A DNA stretch of 56,982 nucleotides from CAZVYN01 sp964631125 (GTDB lineage: Bacteria > Eisenbacteria > RBG-16-71-46 > CAIMUX01): contig CAZVYN010000016.1 of assembly GCA_964631125.1 (NCBI GenBank), positions 1-56,982 of the forward strand, in the 5' to 3' direction. Positions within the stretch are counted from its first letter, which is position 1. The number at the start of each line of letters is the position of its first letter. This document shows, in pieces, positions 32,912 to 41,187 of this stretch. The position numbers and the translations under genes were made by a program. The notes beneath the pieces were generated by a model. It saw nothing but the letters and a program-made list of their open reading frames with translations, was not told where the DNA came from and ran no database searches.

Positions 32912-33972
32912 TGATTCTGCCGGTACCAGACCAGCGTTTCCTCCAACCCTTGCTCCAGCGACACCAGCGGATCGTAGCCCCAGGTGCGGCGAGCTTTCTC
33001 GCTGGAGCAGACCCAGTGCGATTCGCGCATCTCGCGCACCTTCCAACGGCTCAAGAGCGGCGCTTGGCCCGAGATCAATCCGAACGCCTCGCTCCCGAGC
33101 GCGACCGTCTGCGCCATCCACTCGCGCAAGACGATCCGCCTGGGCGTCACATCCATGAGTGAGCCGGCCAGATCGCCGAGCTCCTGCCAGGTGTGCGCGC
33201 GGCCGTCATCGACGTAGTAGGTGCCTCGCACGCCCTGCTCCGCCACGCGCACCGACGCGTCGACCAAGTCGGAGACGTAGATCAGGCTGAAGCGCGCGTC
33301 CGGTTGCGCGGGCATCGGCAAGATGCCGCGCCGGATCAGTCTGAAGAGCGGGAGGAGTCCTTCGTCGCGCGGTCCATAGACGATCGGCGGCCTCAGCACC
33401 ACGGTGCGGTACTGGCCGTGCGCGTCGGCCACCTCGCGCAGCGCGCGCTCACCGTCCAGCTTCGACTGACCGTACGGAGTGATCGGAGTCGAAGGATCGG
33501 CCTCGGTTCGGATCGGGAGCGGCGTCTGTTCCATCGCGAAGCCGGGCCCGCCGGCGGCGAGGCTGCTGCAGTAGACGAAGCAGCCGCCCGGCAGGCCGCG
33601 CTCGGCCAGCGCCTCGGCCAGGTAGCGCGTTCCGTCGGCGTTGGCGACGTGGAATTCCTTGGCTTTTCGCGCCTTCACCAGCCCGGCGAAATGGAAGATA
33701 CCGCGGACGCCGACACACGCGCCGGCGACCGAAGCCTTGTCGCGGACATCGCCGTAGGCCAGCTCGACCCGTCCGGCGCGCACGAGTCCCTCCAACCAAT
33801 GCAGCCGACTCGACGCGCGCACGAGCAGTCGCAGTCGATGGCCGCGTTGCGCGAGCGCCTCGACCAGATGAGATCCGACGAATCCGCTCACGCCGGTGAC
33901 CAAGAGCAAGTCGGCGCCGGCCCCCGGGAAGAGCGTCGTCTGATCGAGAGTCGGTGGTTCGAGAGGGGCCAT
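32902..33972 (-). CDS. NAD-dependent epimerase/dehydratase family, CerR-like ceramide reductase candidate
   Basis: This extended SDR has 356 residues: LLLVTGVSGFVGSHLVEALA (G-x2-G-x2-G), AYGDVRDKAS, GIFHFAGLVKARK, VYCSSLAAGGPG and the active site Y-G-Q-S-K in TPYGQSKLDGERAL. It is third in the tight operon headed by serine palmitoyltransferase, with 17 bp to the gene before and a 10-base overlap with the gene after. In Caulobacter, CerR is an NAD-dependent epimerase-like protein that reduces 3-oxoceramide; position and family make that the best proposal here. A sugar epimerase acting on a sphingolipid headgroup would be the alternative. Confidence 0.83.
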   Translation of the reverse strand: MAPLEPPTLDQTTLFPGAGADLLLVTGVSGFVGSHLVEALAQRGHRLRLLVRASSRLHWLEGLVRAGRVELAYGDVRDKASVAGACVGVRGIFHFAGLVKARKAKEFHVANADGTRYLAEALAERGLPGGCFVYCSSLAAGGPGFAMEQTPLPIRTEADPSTPITPYGQSKLDGERALREVADAHGQYRTVVLRPPIVYGPRDEGLLPLFRLIRRGILPMPAQPDARFSLIYVSDLVDASVRVAEQGVRGTYYVDDGRAHTWQELGDLAGSLMDVTPRRIVLREWMAQTVALGSEAFGLISGQAPLLSRWKVREMRESHWVCSSEKARRTWGYDPLVSLEQGLEETLVWYRQNQWL

Positions 33973-33989
33973 GGTCGGTGGGGCCGCTT

Positions 33990-35168
33990 TCAGCGCGCGA
34001 GTGCGTAGTCGTAGACGCGGTAGGTCTTGTAGACGCGCGCGCCGAAGTGCTCGAGACCGCGTCGGATGGGCAAATTGTCTTCCAGGATCCAGGAGAACTC
34101 GCCGCCGATATAGCCGCGTCCGGCCGCGGCGCGGTACATCGCGAGATAGAGCGCCGCGTCGAGCCCCTGTCCGCGGTGCGAGGGCACGATCCCGAGCGTG
34201 AGCACCCGCGCCCAGTGGACCTTCCGCATCTCCAACAGCATCTTGACCAGCCCGAAGGGGAAGAGGCGACCGTTCGCTTTCTGCAGCGCCTGATTGGCAT
34301 TGGGAATGGCGAGGGCAAATCCAACCACCTCGCCCTTCAGTTCGGCAAAGAGAACGATGGCCGGATCGACGACCGGCCTCAGCTCCTTGGCCATGTGCTC
34401 GATCTCCGCCGCGCTCATCGGCACGAAGCCCCAGTTCCTCTCCCAGATGGAGTTGTAGAGCGTCTGGACCAACTCGACCTCGCGATCGAAGTGCTTCATG
34501 TCGAGCGGGCGGATCTTGACGCCACTCTTCTCCACGACTCGATCGACGCTCCGCGCGAACCGCTCGGGCGGTCGGTTGTCCTCCAGGACGTAGGCGACGA
34601 GATCCTTCGCCTTGCGCAGTCCGAACGTCTCGAAGTGATCGGCGTAGCGGGGAGGGTTGTAGGTCATCATCAGGAACGGGGCGGAGTCGAAGCCGTCGAT
34701 CAGCAGACCCCACTCCTCATTGCTGGAGTAGTTGGCGGGCCCGCGCATCGTCTCCATGCCGCGCCCTCGCAGCCAATCGGCGGCGGTCTCCAGCAGCAAC
34801 GACGCTACTGTCTGATCCGGTAGGCACTCGAAGAAGCCGAAGAAGCCGGTCTTCTCACCGTGGAACTCATTGTGCGTGTGATTGACGATCGCAGCGATGC
34901 GTCCGATCACCTCTCCGGGACGCCCGACCGCCGGGCCGGCCCCCGCCAACGATTCGGCGCGCGCACCGCCGCGTCGTGCGACGAACAGTTCGACCTCGGC
35001 ATGCTGGTGGAACGGATGCACCGCGGGATCGTGCAGCTTCATTGCATCAGAGATGAGCGGCGCCACCCAGTTCGGGTCGTCCGCATACACCTGCCAGGCG
35101 AAGAGGATGAAGTCGCGGCGCTCGCGCTTCGACCGCACCGGCTCGATGACGACGTCGGGAAAAGGCAC
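33990..35168 (-). CDS. GNAT-type N-acyltransferase, candidate bacterial ceramide synthase
   Basis: The product has 392 residues with no membrane segment. The segments FILFAWQVYADDPNWVAPLI, HNEFHGEKTGFFGFFECL, MRGPANYSSNEEWGLLIDGF and GRGYIGGEFSWILEDN are typical of the large GNAT-like proteins of the YghO group found beside serine palmitoyltransferase in bacteria. Work in Caulobacter names the equivalent gene bcerS: it N-acylates 3-oxosphinganine with a fatty acyl-CoA. The C-terminal half has the acetyltransferase fold with TLGIVPSHRGQGLDAALYL, the R/Q-x-x-G-x-G/A acyl-CoA loop. It starts 12 bp after spt stops, within the operon. Confidence 0.85.
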   Translation of the reverse strand: MPFPDVVIEPVRSKRERRDFILFAWQVYADDPNWVAPLISDAMKLHDPAVHPFHQHAEVELFVARRGGARAESLAGAGPAVGRPGEVIGRIAAIVNHTHNEFHGEKTGFFGFFECLPDQTVASLLLETAADWLRGRGMETMRGPANYSSNEEWGLLIDGFDSAPFLMMTYNPPRYADHFETFGLRKAKDLVAYVLEDNRPPERFARSVDRVVEKSGVKIRPLDMKHFDREVELVQTLYNSIWERNWGFVPMSAAEIEHMAKELRPVVDPAIVLFAELKGEVVGFALAIPNANQALQKANGRLFPFGLVKMLLEMRKVHWARVLTLGIVPSHRGQGLDAALYLAMYRAAAGRGYIGGEFSWILEDNLPIRRGLEHFGARVYKTYRVYDYALAR

Positions 35169-35180
35169 TTCGGGCGGCGG

Positions 35181-36470
35181 CTAGATCAGCCCGACTTGCT
35201 TGCCGGCCCGGCGGAAGATCTCCAGCGCCTCGTCGATCAACGCGTCGGTGTGGGTCGCCATGAGGCTCGTGCGAATCCGCGCGGTCTTCTCGGGCACCGC
35301 GGGCGCGACGACCGGATTGGTGAACACGCCCATGTCGAGCAGCGTCCGCCAGAAGATGAAGGTCTGCGTCATGTCGCCGACGATGACCGGAACGATCGGC
35401 GTCGTCGTCCAACCGAGGTTGAAGCCCAACTCGCGGAGCCCCTTCTCCAACCGCTTCTGGTTGTGCCACAGCCGCTCCCGTCGCTCCGGCTCCGCGCGCA
35501 TGATGCGGAGCGACTCGCGCACGGTGGCCACGGCGTAGGGGGGCATCGAGGCGCTGAAGATGAGCGTGCGGGCGTGATGCTTGATGTAGTGCATGACCGA
35601 CTCGGTCCCCGCGGCGAAGCCGCCGATCGAGGCGAACGACTTCGAGAAGGTCCCCATCAAGAGGTCGCACTGGTCGGTCACGCCGAAGTGCTCGTGCACG
35701 CCGGCCCCGGTCGGCCCCATCACGCCCACGGAATGCGCTTCGTCGACCATGATCTTGGCGCCGTAGCGCTGGATGATCGGCAAGATCTGCGGCAGGTCCG
35801 CGAGATCCCCTTCCATCGAGTAGATCCCGTCGACCACGACGAGCTTGCCCGCTTCGGGATGCTCCCGCTCCGCCCGCTGGAGCACCCGTTCCAGGTGCGC
35901 CGCGTCGTTGTGGTTGAAACGGTAGAGATGCCCCTGCGAGAGGATCGCGCCGTCCACGATGCAGGCGTGGTCGAGCTTGTCGATGATGATCGCGTCCTCG
36001 CGCCCGACCAGGGTGGCGATGACGCCGAGATTGGTCTGGAAACCGGTTGAGAAGACGAGGGCCGCCTCCTTCCCGACATAGTCCGCCAGCTCGACCTCGA
36101 GCTTCTCGTGTAGGTCGAGCGTGCCGTTGAGCAGTCGACTGCCCGTGCAGCCGGTACCGTACTTGCGCGCGGCCTGCTCGGCCGCGTCCAACACGCGCGG
36201 ATCGTGCGTCAGGCCGAGATAGTTGTTCGACCCGAGCATGATCTTCCGCTTACCGTCGATCTGGACTTCGGTGCCCTCAGAGTCCGAGATCGGGATGAAG
36301 TAGGGATACAGACCCAGGGCCTGCATCTCCTTCGCCTTGGTGAAGCGGCGGCACTTATCGAAGAGATCGGGTGAGGCGCCGACGTGATCGGCGGCCTGCG
36401 CGACAGGGTCCGAGGCGCCGGAGGCGGTTTCGCCGGCCAGCGGTTCGGCCCCGCGCTGCTTGGGTCCCAT
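35181..36470 (-). CDS. spt: Serine palmitoyltransferase (alpha-oxoamine synthase)
   Basis: This PLP enzyme has 429 residues. MLGSNNYLGLTHDPRVLDAA, GTGCTGSRLLNGTLDLHEKL, FSTGFQTNLGVIATLVG, VDEAHSVGVMGPTGAGVHEH and the PLP lysine K277 in GTFSKSFASIGGF follow the alpha-oxoamine synthase order. The T-G-S-R-L-L-N-G and the lack of glycine-enzyme features favour SPT over KBL or BioF, and the downstream genes support this. It condenses serine with an acyl-CoA or acyl-ACP to 3-oxosphinganine, the first step of sphingolipid synthesis, in the cytosol. AGGAG precedes the ATG at 36470. A Pro/Ala-rich leader of about 40 residues precedes the domain. Confidence 0.92.
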   Translation of the reverse strand: MGPKQRGAEPLAGETASGASDPVAQAADHVGASPDLFDKCRRFTKAKEMQALGLYPYFIPISDSEGTEVQIDGKRKIMLGSNNYLGLTHDPRVLDAAEQAARKYGTGCTGSRLLNGTLDLHEKLEVELADYVGKEAALVFSTGFQTNLGVIATLVGREDAIIIDKLDHACIVDGAILSQGHLYRFNHNDAAHLERVLQRAEREHPEAGKLVVVDGIYSMEGDLADLPQILPIIQRYGAKIMVDEAHSVGVMGPTGAGVHEHFGVTDQCDLLMGTFSKSFASIGGFAAGTESVMHYIKHHARTLIFSASMPPYAVATVRESLRIMRAEPERRERLWHNQKRLEKGLRELGFNLGWTTTPIVPVIVGDMTQTFIFWRTLLDMGVFTNPVVAPAVPEKTARIRTSLMATHTDALIDEALEIFRRAGKQVGLI

Positions 36471-36633
36471 GGGCTCCTCTCGACGGGGACGGGCAGCGCG
36501 TGAAGACTCACGGCGGACCCGAATCCAGGCTTCGCAAAGACCGGGCCAGGCTAGGAGTCGCGTCCGGCAAGGTCAAGGAGAGAGACGGGCTTGCGTTCGG
36601 GCGCGCGCCAGGCTGGACGCGGCGCCCGGTCGT

Positions 36634-36661
36634 GTCTACGGTCAACGGTCTACGGTCAACG
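36634..36661. repeat. Two 14-bp direct repeats in the spt/methyltransferase divergent region
   Basis: GTCTACGGTCAACG occurs twice head to tail (36634-36647 and 36648-36661). The spacer between spt and the methyltransferase gene is 220 bp, so the repeats could be a regulator site for either gene; nothing proves it. Confidence 0.5.
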
Positions 36662-36690
36662 GGTGCTCGGGCGCAGGGGGAGATCCGACT

Positions 36691-37302
36691 TTGGACGACG
36701 TCGCGACGCAACTGGGTCAGATCGACATCTACCTGTTCGACCAGCTCCAACGGGGTGGGCTCCCCCGAGGATCGCGAGTCCTGGAGGCGGGCTGCGGCGG
36801 CGGCCGGAATCTCCAGTACCTGCTCGCGGCCGGATATCCGGTCTTCGGCGTCGATGCGGACGCGAACGCCATCGAGACGCTGCGCCGGATGGCCAGGCAA
36901 CTCGCCCCCTCGCTGCCGGCGGAGAACTTTCGCGTCGAACCGGTCGAGGCGCTGTCGTTCCCAGACCACGACGTCCACGCGGTCCTGAGCATCGCCGTCC
37001 TGCACTTCGCGCGGGACGACGCCCACTTCGAAGCCCAGCTCCGCTCGATGTGGCGCGTGCTGCGGCCCGGGGGTCTATTCTTCTGTCGATTGGCCTCGAG
37101 CATCGGGATGGAGTCGCAGATGAAGCCGCTCGGCGGGCGGCGCTCCCTCCTCCCGGACGGCTCCGAGCGATACCTGGTCGATGCGCCGATGCTCTTGGAG
37201 TGGACCCGCAAACTGGGCGGGACGTTGCTCGATCCTATCAAGACGACCGTTGTCCACGAGAGTCGTTCGATGACTACGTGGGTCGTCCGCAAGACGCTTT
37301 GA
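36691..37302 (+). CDS. Class I SAM-dependent methyltransferase
   Basis: The product has 203 residues. VLEAGCGGGRNLQYLLAAGY is the SAM-binding motif I, VFGVDADANAIETLRRM holds the ribose-binding acid, AVLSIAVLHFARDD is motif II, and WRVLRPGGLFFCRLA is motif III. TTG at 36691 is chosen: GGGGGAGA lies about 8 bases before it and the coding character begins there, whereas the frame upstream (from 36460) is Arg-rich and unlike protein. The substrate is unknown; FFCRLASSIGMESQMKP is typical of small-molecule methyltransferases of the Methyltransf_11/25 type. It is 11 bp from the YaiI-family gene. Confidence 0.86.
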   Translation: MDDVATQLGQIDIYLFDQLQRGGLPRGSRVLEAGCGGGRNLQYLLAAGYPVFGVDADANAIETLRRMARQLAPSLPAENFRVEPVEALSFPDHDVHAVLSIAVLHFARDDAHFEAQLRSMWRVLRPGGLFFCRLASSIGMESQMKPLGGRRSLLPDGSERYLVDAPMLLEWTRKLGGTLLDPIKTTVVHESRSMTTWVVRKTL

Positions 37303-37313
37303 ACTCCAAGCGC

Positions 37314-37769
37314 ATGAAAATCTGGATCGACGCCGACGCCACCCCTCGCGAGGTCAAGGAAATGGTCTTTCGCGCCGGAAAGCGACTTGATCTGGAGACC
37401 ATACTCGTGGCCAACAAGCAGCTCCACGCGCCGCCCGGATATTTATTGGTCTCGTCGGTCTGCGTCGAGGGCGGACCGGATGTCGCTGATGAATACATCG
37501 TCGAGCACTCCGTCGTCGGCGACCTCGTGGTGACGCAAGACATTCCACTCGCCGCTCGGCTGGTCCCGAGCGGTATCGCCGTGCTCGACCCGCGCGGCGA
37601 CGAACACACCGAAGAAACGATCGGCGCGCGCCTCTCGATCCGCGACTTCATGGAGAGCCTCCGCTCGTCCGGCGTGACCACCTCCGGTCCGCCTCCATTC
37701 GACGCCAAGGCCAAACATGCCTTCGCGACGACCCTGGATCGCGTGTTGACGCGACTCACGCGCCAGTAG
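37314..37769 (+). CDS. UPF0178 (YaiI/YqxD) family protein
   Basis: This 151-residue protein starts MKIWIDADATPREVKEMVF, the exact family signature, with VVTQDIPLAARLVPSGIAVL and the end region FDAKAKHAFATTLDRVLTRL also conserved. The fold is a PIN-like nuclease domain with conserved acidic residues (D6, D8), suggesting a metal-dependent RNase, but activity has not been established for the family as far as I know. It is soluble. It follows the methyltransferase gene by 11 bp and is probably in the same transcript. Confidence 0.92.
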   Translation: MKIWIDADATPREVKEMVFRAGKRLDLETILVANKQLHAPPGYLLVSSVCVEGGPDVADEYIVEHSVVGDLVVTQDIPLAARLVPSGIAVLDPRGDEHTEETIGARLSIRDFMESLRSSGVTTSGPPPFDAKAKHAFATTLDRVLTRLTRQ

Positions 37770-37882
37770 GGGCAGGACTCGAGCATGAGCAACGATCTCC
37801 GTGTGGCGTTGGTCGACCCGAAGCCGGAACTGTGCACGGCGGCATCGATGCGGCCATCATCCAGTTCTTCGGACTGCCGTTG

Positions 37883-40501
37883 ATGGCGACCCTCCGGAAT
37901 CTCTGGCTCGGCTTCGGAACGCTGACGGCGCTTCTGGTCCTCTCGTGCGTTGCGATGCTCATGCGGGTCCAGTCGATCGAGATGCGAGTGGGCGAGTTGG
38001 CCGAGGTCGCTCGCGCGCGCGCCGCGGTGGCGGAGAAACTCGAGACCCATGTTCTCGGGTACTCGCTCGCGTTCCGGGTCTACTTCCAGACCAAGGATCC
38101 GGAGACCCGGGACGAAGCGACGCGGGAAGCGACCGTGGTGGATGACTGCGCACGCCAGTACGGAAGTTTCGCGCGGACCGATCGAGAGCGGGAAATGGCG
38201 ACGCGCATCGCCGCGATGTGGCAAGAGCTGAGAGCGACCGGGCGCCCGCTCCTGGAGACCGGCTACATGAGTCTGGAGGAGGTGCAGCGCTGCTACGACC
38301 TTCGCACCGCGCTGGTGGAGTTCCTGGACGGCGAGATCCAAGTCGACGCTCTCGAAACCTACAACGCCAGGCGAGAGGCCGCGTTGCGGGACGTGAACAG
38401 CATCCAGGCTCTCTTGTGGCTCCTCCTCGTGCTCGGCGGAGGAATCACCGTAGCGTCGAGCCTGGCTTTCGGGCGCGCCATCCTCCGCAGTGAAGCGGCG
38501 GCGCGGGCCGACCGCGAGCTGTTGCGCGTGACCCTTGCGAGCATCGGCGACGCCGTCATCACCACCGACACCGAGGGCCGAGCCGCCTACCTGAACGGCG
38601 CGGCCGAAGACCTGACCGGATGGACGCAGGCGGAAGCGGCCGGTCAGCCCCTGGAGCAGGTCTTCCGCATCGTCGACGAGTCGACGCGCAAGCCGGCTGA
38701 GAGTCCGGCCGCCCGAGCGTTGCGCGAAGGGGCGGTCGTCGGGCTGTCGAACCACACGGTCCTCATCGCGAGAGATGGAGTGGAGCGTGCGATCGACGAC
38801 AGCGCCGCGCCGATCCGCGACGAACGCGGAGTCGTCTCGGGAGTGGTGCTCGTCTTCAGAGATATCGCCCAGCGCCGACGCGCCGAGCTCTTGATCCAAG
38901 AAGCGGTGGAGCAATTCAGTCGCCTGCTGGAGAAACTCCCGGTGGCCGCCTACACCTGCGACGCCGACGGACTGATCACCTACTTCAATCGATCGGCGAC
39001 CGACCTCTGGGGTCGCGAACCGAAGCTGAACGATCCGGCGGACCGGTTCTGCAAATCGTTTCCGCTGTTCGGGGCCGACGGCGAACCCCTTCGCCACGAT
39101 GAAAGCTGGACGGCGCTGGCGCTTCGCGAGGGGCAGGAGCAGAGCGGATCGGAGATCGTGATCGAGCGGCCCGATGGGAGCCGAAAGGTCACCGTGGCGC
39201 ACGCAGCTCCCATCCACGATGCGTCGGGCGCCCTCTCGGGAGCCGTCAATGTGCTCGTCGATATCACTGAACGAAAGCGACTCGACGACGAGTTGCGAAG
39301 ATATGCGGCGGAGCTCTCCGAGAACGACCGCCGCAAGAGCGAGTTCTTGGCGATGCTGGCGCACGAACTGCGCAATCCGCTGGCGCCGATCACCAACGCG
39401 TTGCAGATCGTGCGGCTCTCGGGCCCGGACGGCCGGGCCCTCGCTTCCGCCTCAAAGATGATGGAGCGTCAGGTCGGTCAGATGGTCCGGCTCGTCGACG
39501 ACCTACTCGACGTGAGCCGGATCAGTCGAGGCATGATCGTCTTGCGAAAGGGCCGGGTCGAACTCGCCTCGATCGTGAGGCATGCGGCCGAGGCGGCTCA
39601 GTCGCTCGTCCGTGAGCTCGAGCTCGAGATGACCGTCGTCCTGCCGGACCCGCCGATCTATCTGAACGCGGATCCCACTCGGTTGAACCAGGTAATCGGG
39701 AATCTTCTGAACAACGCGTGCAAGTTCAGCGACCGCGGTTCCCGTGTCCGGCTGAGGGTCGAACGCGACGGCGATCAGGCGGTCATTCGAGTCGAGGACG
39801 AAGGCATCGGCATCGGCCCCGATCAACTGACCAACATCTTCGACACGTTCATGCAGGTCGACACGTCGCTCGAGCGCTCCTTCGGAGGACTCGGCATCGG
39901 CCTGACGTTGGTGAAGAGGTTGGTCGAGATGCACGGCGGCACGGTGGACGCGCACAGCGAAGGCGCGGGACAAGGCAGCCAGTTCGTAGTGCGGCTCCCG
40001 ATCGACGCCGAAGCCGCGGCCGCAGCCGCTCCCGCGCCGTCTCCGTCGAGCCAACGACCGCCGACTCAGACGACACAGGCGACTCGATGGCGTATCCTGG
40101 TGGTCGACGACAATCGCGATTCGGCCGACTCTCTCGCCCGACTCCTCACCATCACTGGACACGAAGCCCACACCGCCTACGACGGCCTCGAGGCAGTCAC
40201 CGCCGCAGCGAAGCTCGAGCCCGACATCGTGCTGATGGACATCGGCCTCCCCGGCCTCAACGGCTACGAAGCGGGCCGACGCATCCGCCAACAACCCTGG
40301 GCATCCCGCCTCTTCCTCGTCGCCCTGACCGGCTGGGGCCAAGAACGCGATCGCGTCCGCTCCACCGAAGCCGGCTTCGACGCCCATCTCGTCAAGCCAC
40401 TCGAACTCGAAGCGCTGGAGCGACTACTCGCCGGTTGGCCCCGCCCCGAAAGAGCAATCCACCTCGACGAAGATCGATCCGACGCGTCTCTCCCGAACTG
40501 A
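37883..40501 (+). CDS. Hybrid sensor histidine kinase with two PAS domains and a C-terminal receiver
   Basis: The product has 872 residues. An N-terminal membrane segment (residues 8-28) and a second one (ALLWLLLVLGGGITVASSLA) bracket a periplasmic helical sensor of about 150 residues. Two PAS domains follow (VTLASIGDAVITTDTEGRAA; AAYTCDADGLITYFNRSATD). The HisKA domain has H494 in LAMLAHELRNPLAPITNALQ; the ATPase has NLLNNACKF, EDEGIGIGPDQLTNIF and GGLGIGLTLVKRLVEMHGG. A Pro/Ala-rich linker leads to a receiver with phospho-acceptor D786 in LMDIGLPGLNGYEAG. ATG at 37883 gives the expected membrane start; GTG at 37832 is possible. The signal is unknown. A lone DNA-binding tail follows it. Confidence 0.93.
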   Translation: MATLRNLWLGFGTLTALLVLSCVAMLMRVQSIEMRVGELAEVARARAAVAEKLETHVLGYSLAFRVYFQTKDPETRDEATREATVVDDCARQYGSFARTDREREMATRIAAMWQELRATGRPLLETGYMSLEEVQRCYDLRTALVEFLDGEIQVDALETYNARREAALRDVNSIQALLWLLLVLGGGITVASSLAFGRAILRSEAAARADRELLRVTLASIGDAVITTDTEGRAAYLNGAAEDLTGWTQAEAAGQPLEQVFRIVDESTRKPAESPAARALREGAVVGLSNHTVLIARDGVERAIDDSAAPIRDERGVVSGVVLVFRDIAQRRRAELLIQEAVEQFSRLLEKLPVAAYTCDADGLITYFNRSATDLWGREPKLNDPADRFCKSFPLFGADGEPLRHDESWTALALREGQEQSGSEIVIERPDGSRKVTVAHAAPIHDASGALSGAVNVLVDITERKRLDDELRRYAAELSENDRRKSEFLAMLAHELRNPLAPITNALQIVRLSGPDGRALASASKMMERQVGQMVRLVDDLLDVSRISRGMIVLRKGRVELASIVRHAAEAAQSLVRELELEMTVVLPDPPIYLNADPTRLNQVIGNLLNNACKFSDRGSRVRLRVERDGDQAVIRVEDEGIGIGPDQLTNIFDTFMQVDTSLERSFGGLGIGLTLVKRLVEMHGGTVDAHSEGAGQGSQFVVRLPIDAEAAAAAAPAPSPSSQRPPTQTTQATRWRILVVDDNRDSADSLARLLTITGHEAHTAYDGLEAVTAAAKLEPDIVLMDIGLPGLNGYEAGRRIRQQPWASRLFLVALTGWGQERDRVRSTEAGFDAHLVKPLELEALERLLAGWPRPERAIHLDEDRSDASLPN

Positions 40502-40504
40502 GCG

Positions 40505-40600
40505 GTGAACAAAACACTCGACGAGCGAGGCGTCAACGTGACCGGCACCGCCCGAGAGATGGGCATCCACCCGAAGACGGTCCACCGCGCGTTGGAGCGC
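40505..40600 (+). pseudogene. Fragment of a response regulator (Fis-type HTH tail)
   Basis: Three bases after the kinase stop, a GTG opens a frame whose first 32 residues include LDERGVNVTGTAREMGIHPK and TVHRALER, the HTH_8/Fis-type recognition region found at the end of RegA/PrrA and NtrC-type regulators. The receiver that should precede it is gone. Beyond about 40600 the frame is only the antisense of the Met/His-rich gene. It is probably a leftover of the partner regulator of the kinase. Confidence 0.55.
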
Positions 40601-40687
40601 TCTCTCTCGCCTGTGCATCATGGTCATCTGGCCGTTCGCAAATGGACCGGCGCCCGTGGCTTGGGCGCGCGCGTCTCACTCGACGTA

Positions 40688-41110
40688 CTACTTGACGCCG
40701 CCCATTGGCTTCATCATTTGTCCATGCATCTGCATCATCATCTGGCCGTGCATCTGCATCATGCCGTCGTGCATCGTCCTCTGCTGCTGCACCATCGTCG
40801 TCAGCAATTCAGCGATCACGTCGACCTTCGCGTTGCCTTTGGCCGTGTTCATCCTGGTCACGAGCGCGTCGAGCGTGGCGTCCGCGGCCTTCATGTCGGC
40901 CATCATCTTCTGCATGTCCATCATCTGAGTCTCTTGCGCTTTCCCGTCGGCCGTCTGCCCAGCCGCTGCCTGGTGCTCCTGATGGTCTTGCATCTGCGCG
41001 ACAGGCGCGGCAGGCGTGGCTGAAGCCGGCGACTGCGCGAGGGCGGGTTGCGTCACGGCGATCAGTCCCCCGATAGCGAGCGCACCTGCAAATAGGCTGA
41101 ATCGAATCAT
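40688..41110 (-). CDS. Exported Met/His-rich protein, probably metal-related
   Basis: The product has 140 residues. AAGGAG precedes the ATG and the N-terminus is a signal peptide (MIRFSLFAGALAIGGLIAV, cleavage after ALA-Q). The mature protein has many Met, His and Gln residues: MQDHQEHQAAAGQ, TQMMDMQKMMADMKAAD and a C-terminal MHDGMMQMHGQMMMQMHGQ with two HGQM repeats. Such clusters bind Cu(I) or Ag(I) in periplasmic chaperones. The middle (TLDALVTRMNTAKGNAKVD, VIAELLTTMVQQQRTMHD) is a helical pattern repeatedly seen in small periplasmic proteins of copper loci. It lies next to other metal genes. Confidence 0.78.
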   Translation of the reverse strand: MIRFSLFAGALAIGGLIAVTQPALAQSPASATPAAPVAQMQDHQEHQAAAGQTADGKAQETQMMDMQKMMADMKAADATLDALVTRMNTAKGNAKVDVIAELLTTMVQQQRTMHDGMMQMHGQMMMQMHGQMMKPMGGVK

Positions 41111-41187
41111 GGCGATCTCTCTCCTTAGTCTAGTCGTTGTTGTGTACTCGTCTTCTCATCGTTATCACGTTCGCGACTGAATGCGCC

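Noticed and set aside
35181..36470. Glycine C-acetyltransferase (KBL) or 8-amino-7-oxononanoate synthase (BioF)
   Set aside because: The motif set and the operon with ceramide-type acyltransferase, reductase and PAP2 genes fit serine palmitoyltransferase better; no tdh or bio genes are near.
40601..41023. His-rich plus-strand protein (many H-L-H-H repeats)
   Set aside because: It is the antisense of the Met/Gln/His-rich exported protein, which has a signal peptide and ribosome site. Only the first 32 residues (HTH tail) are kept.
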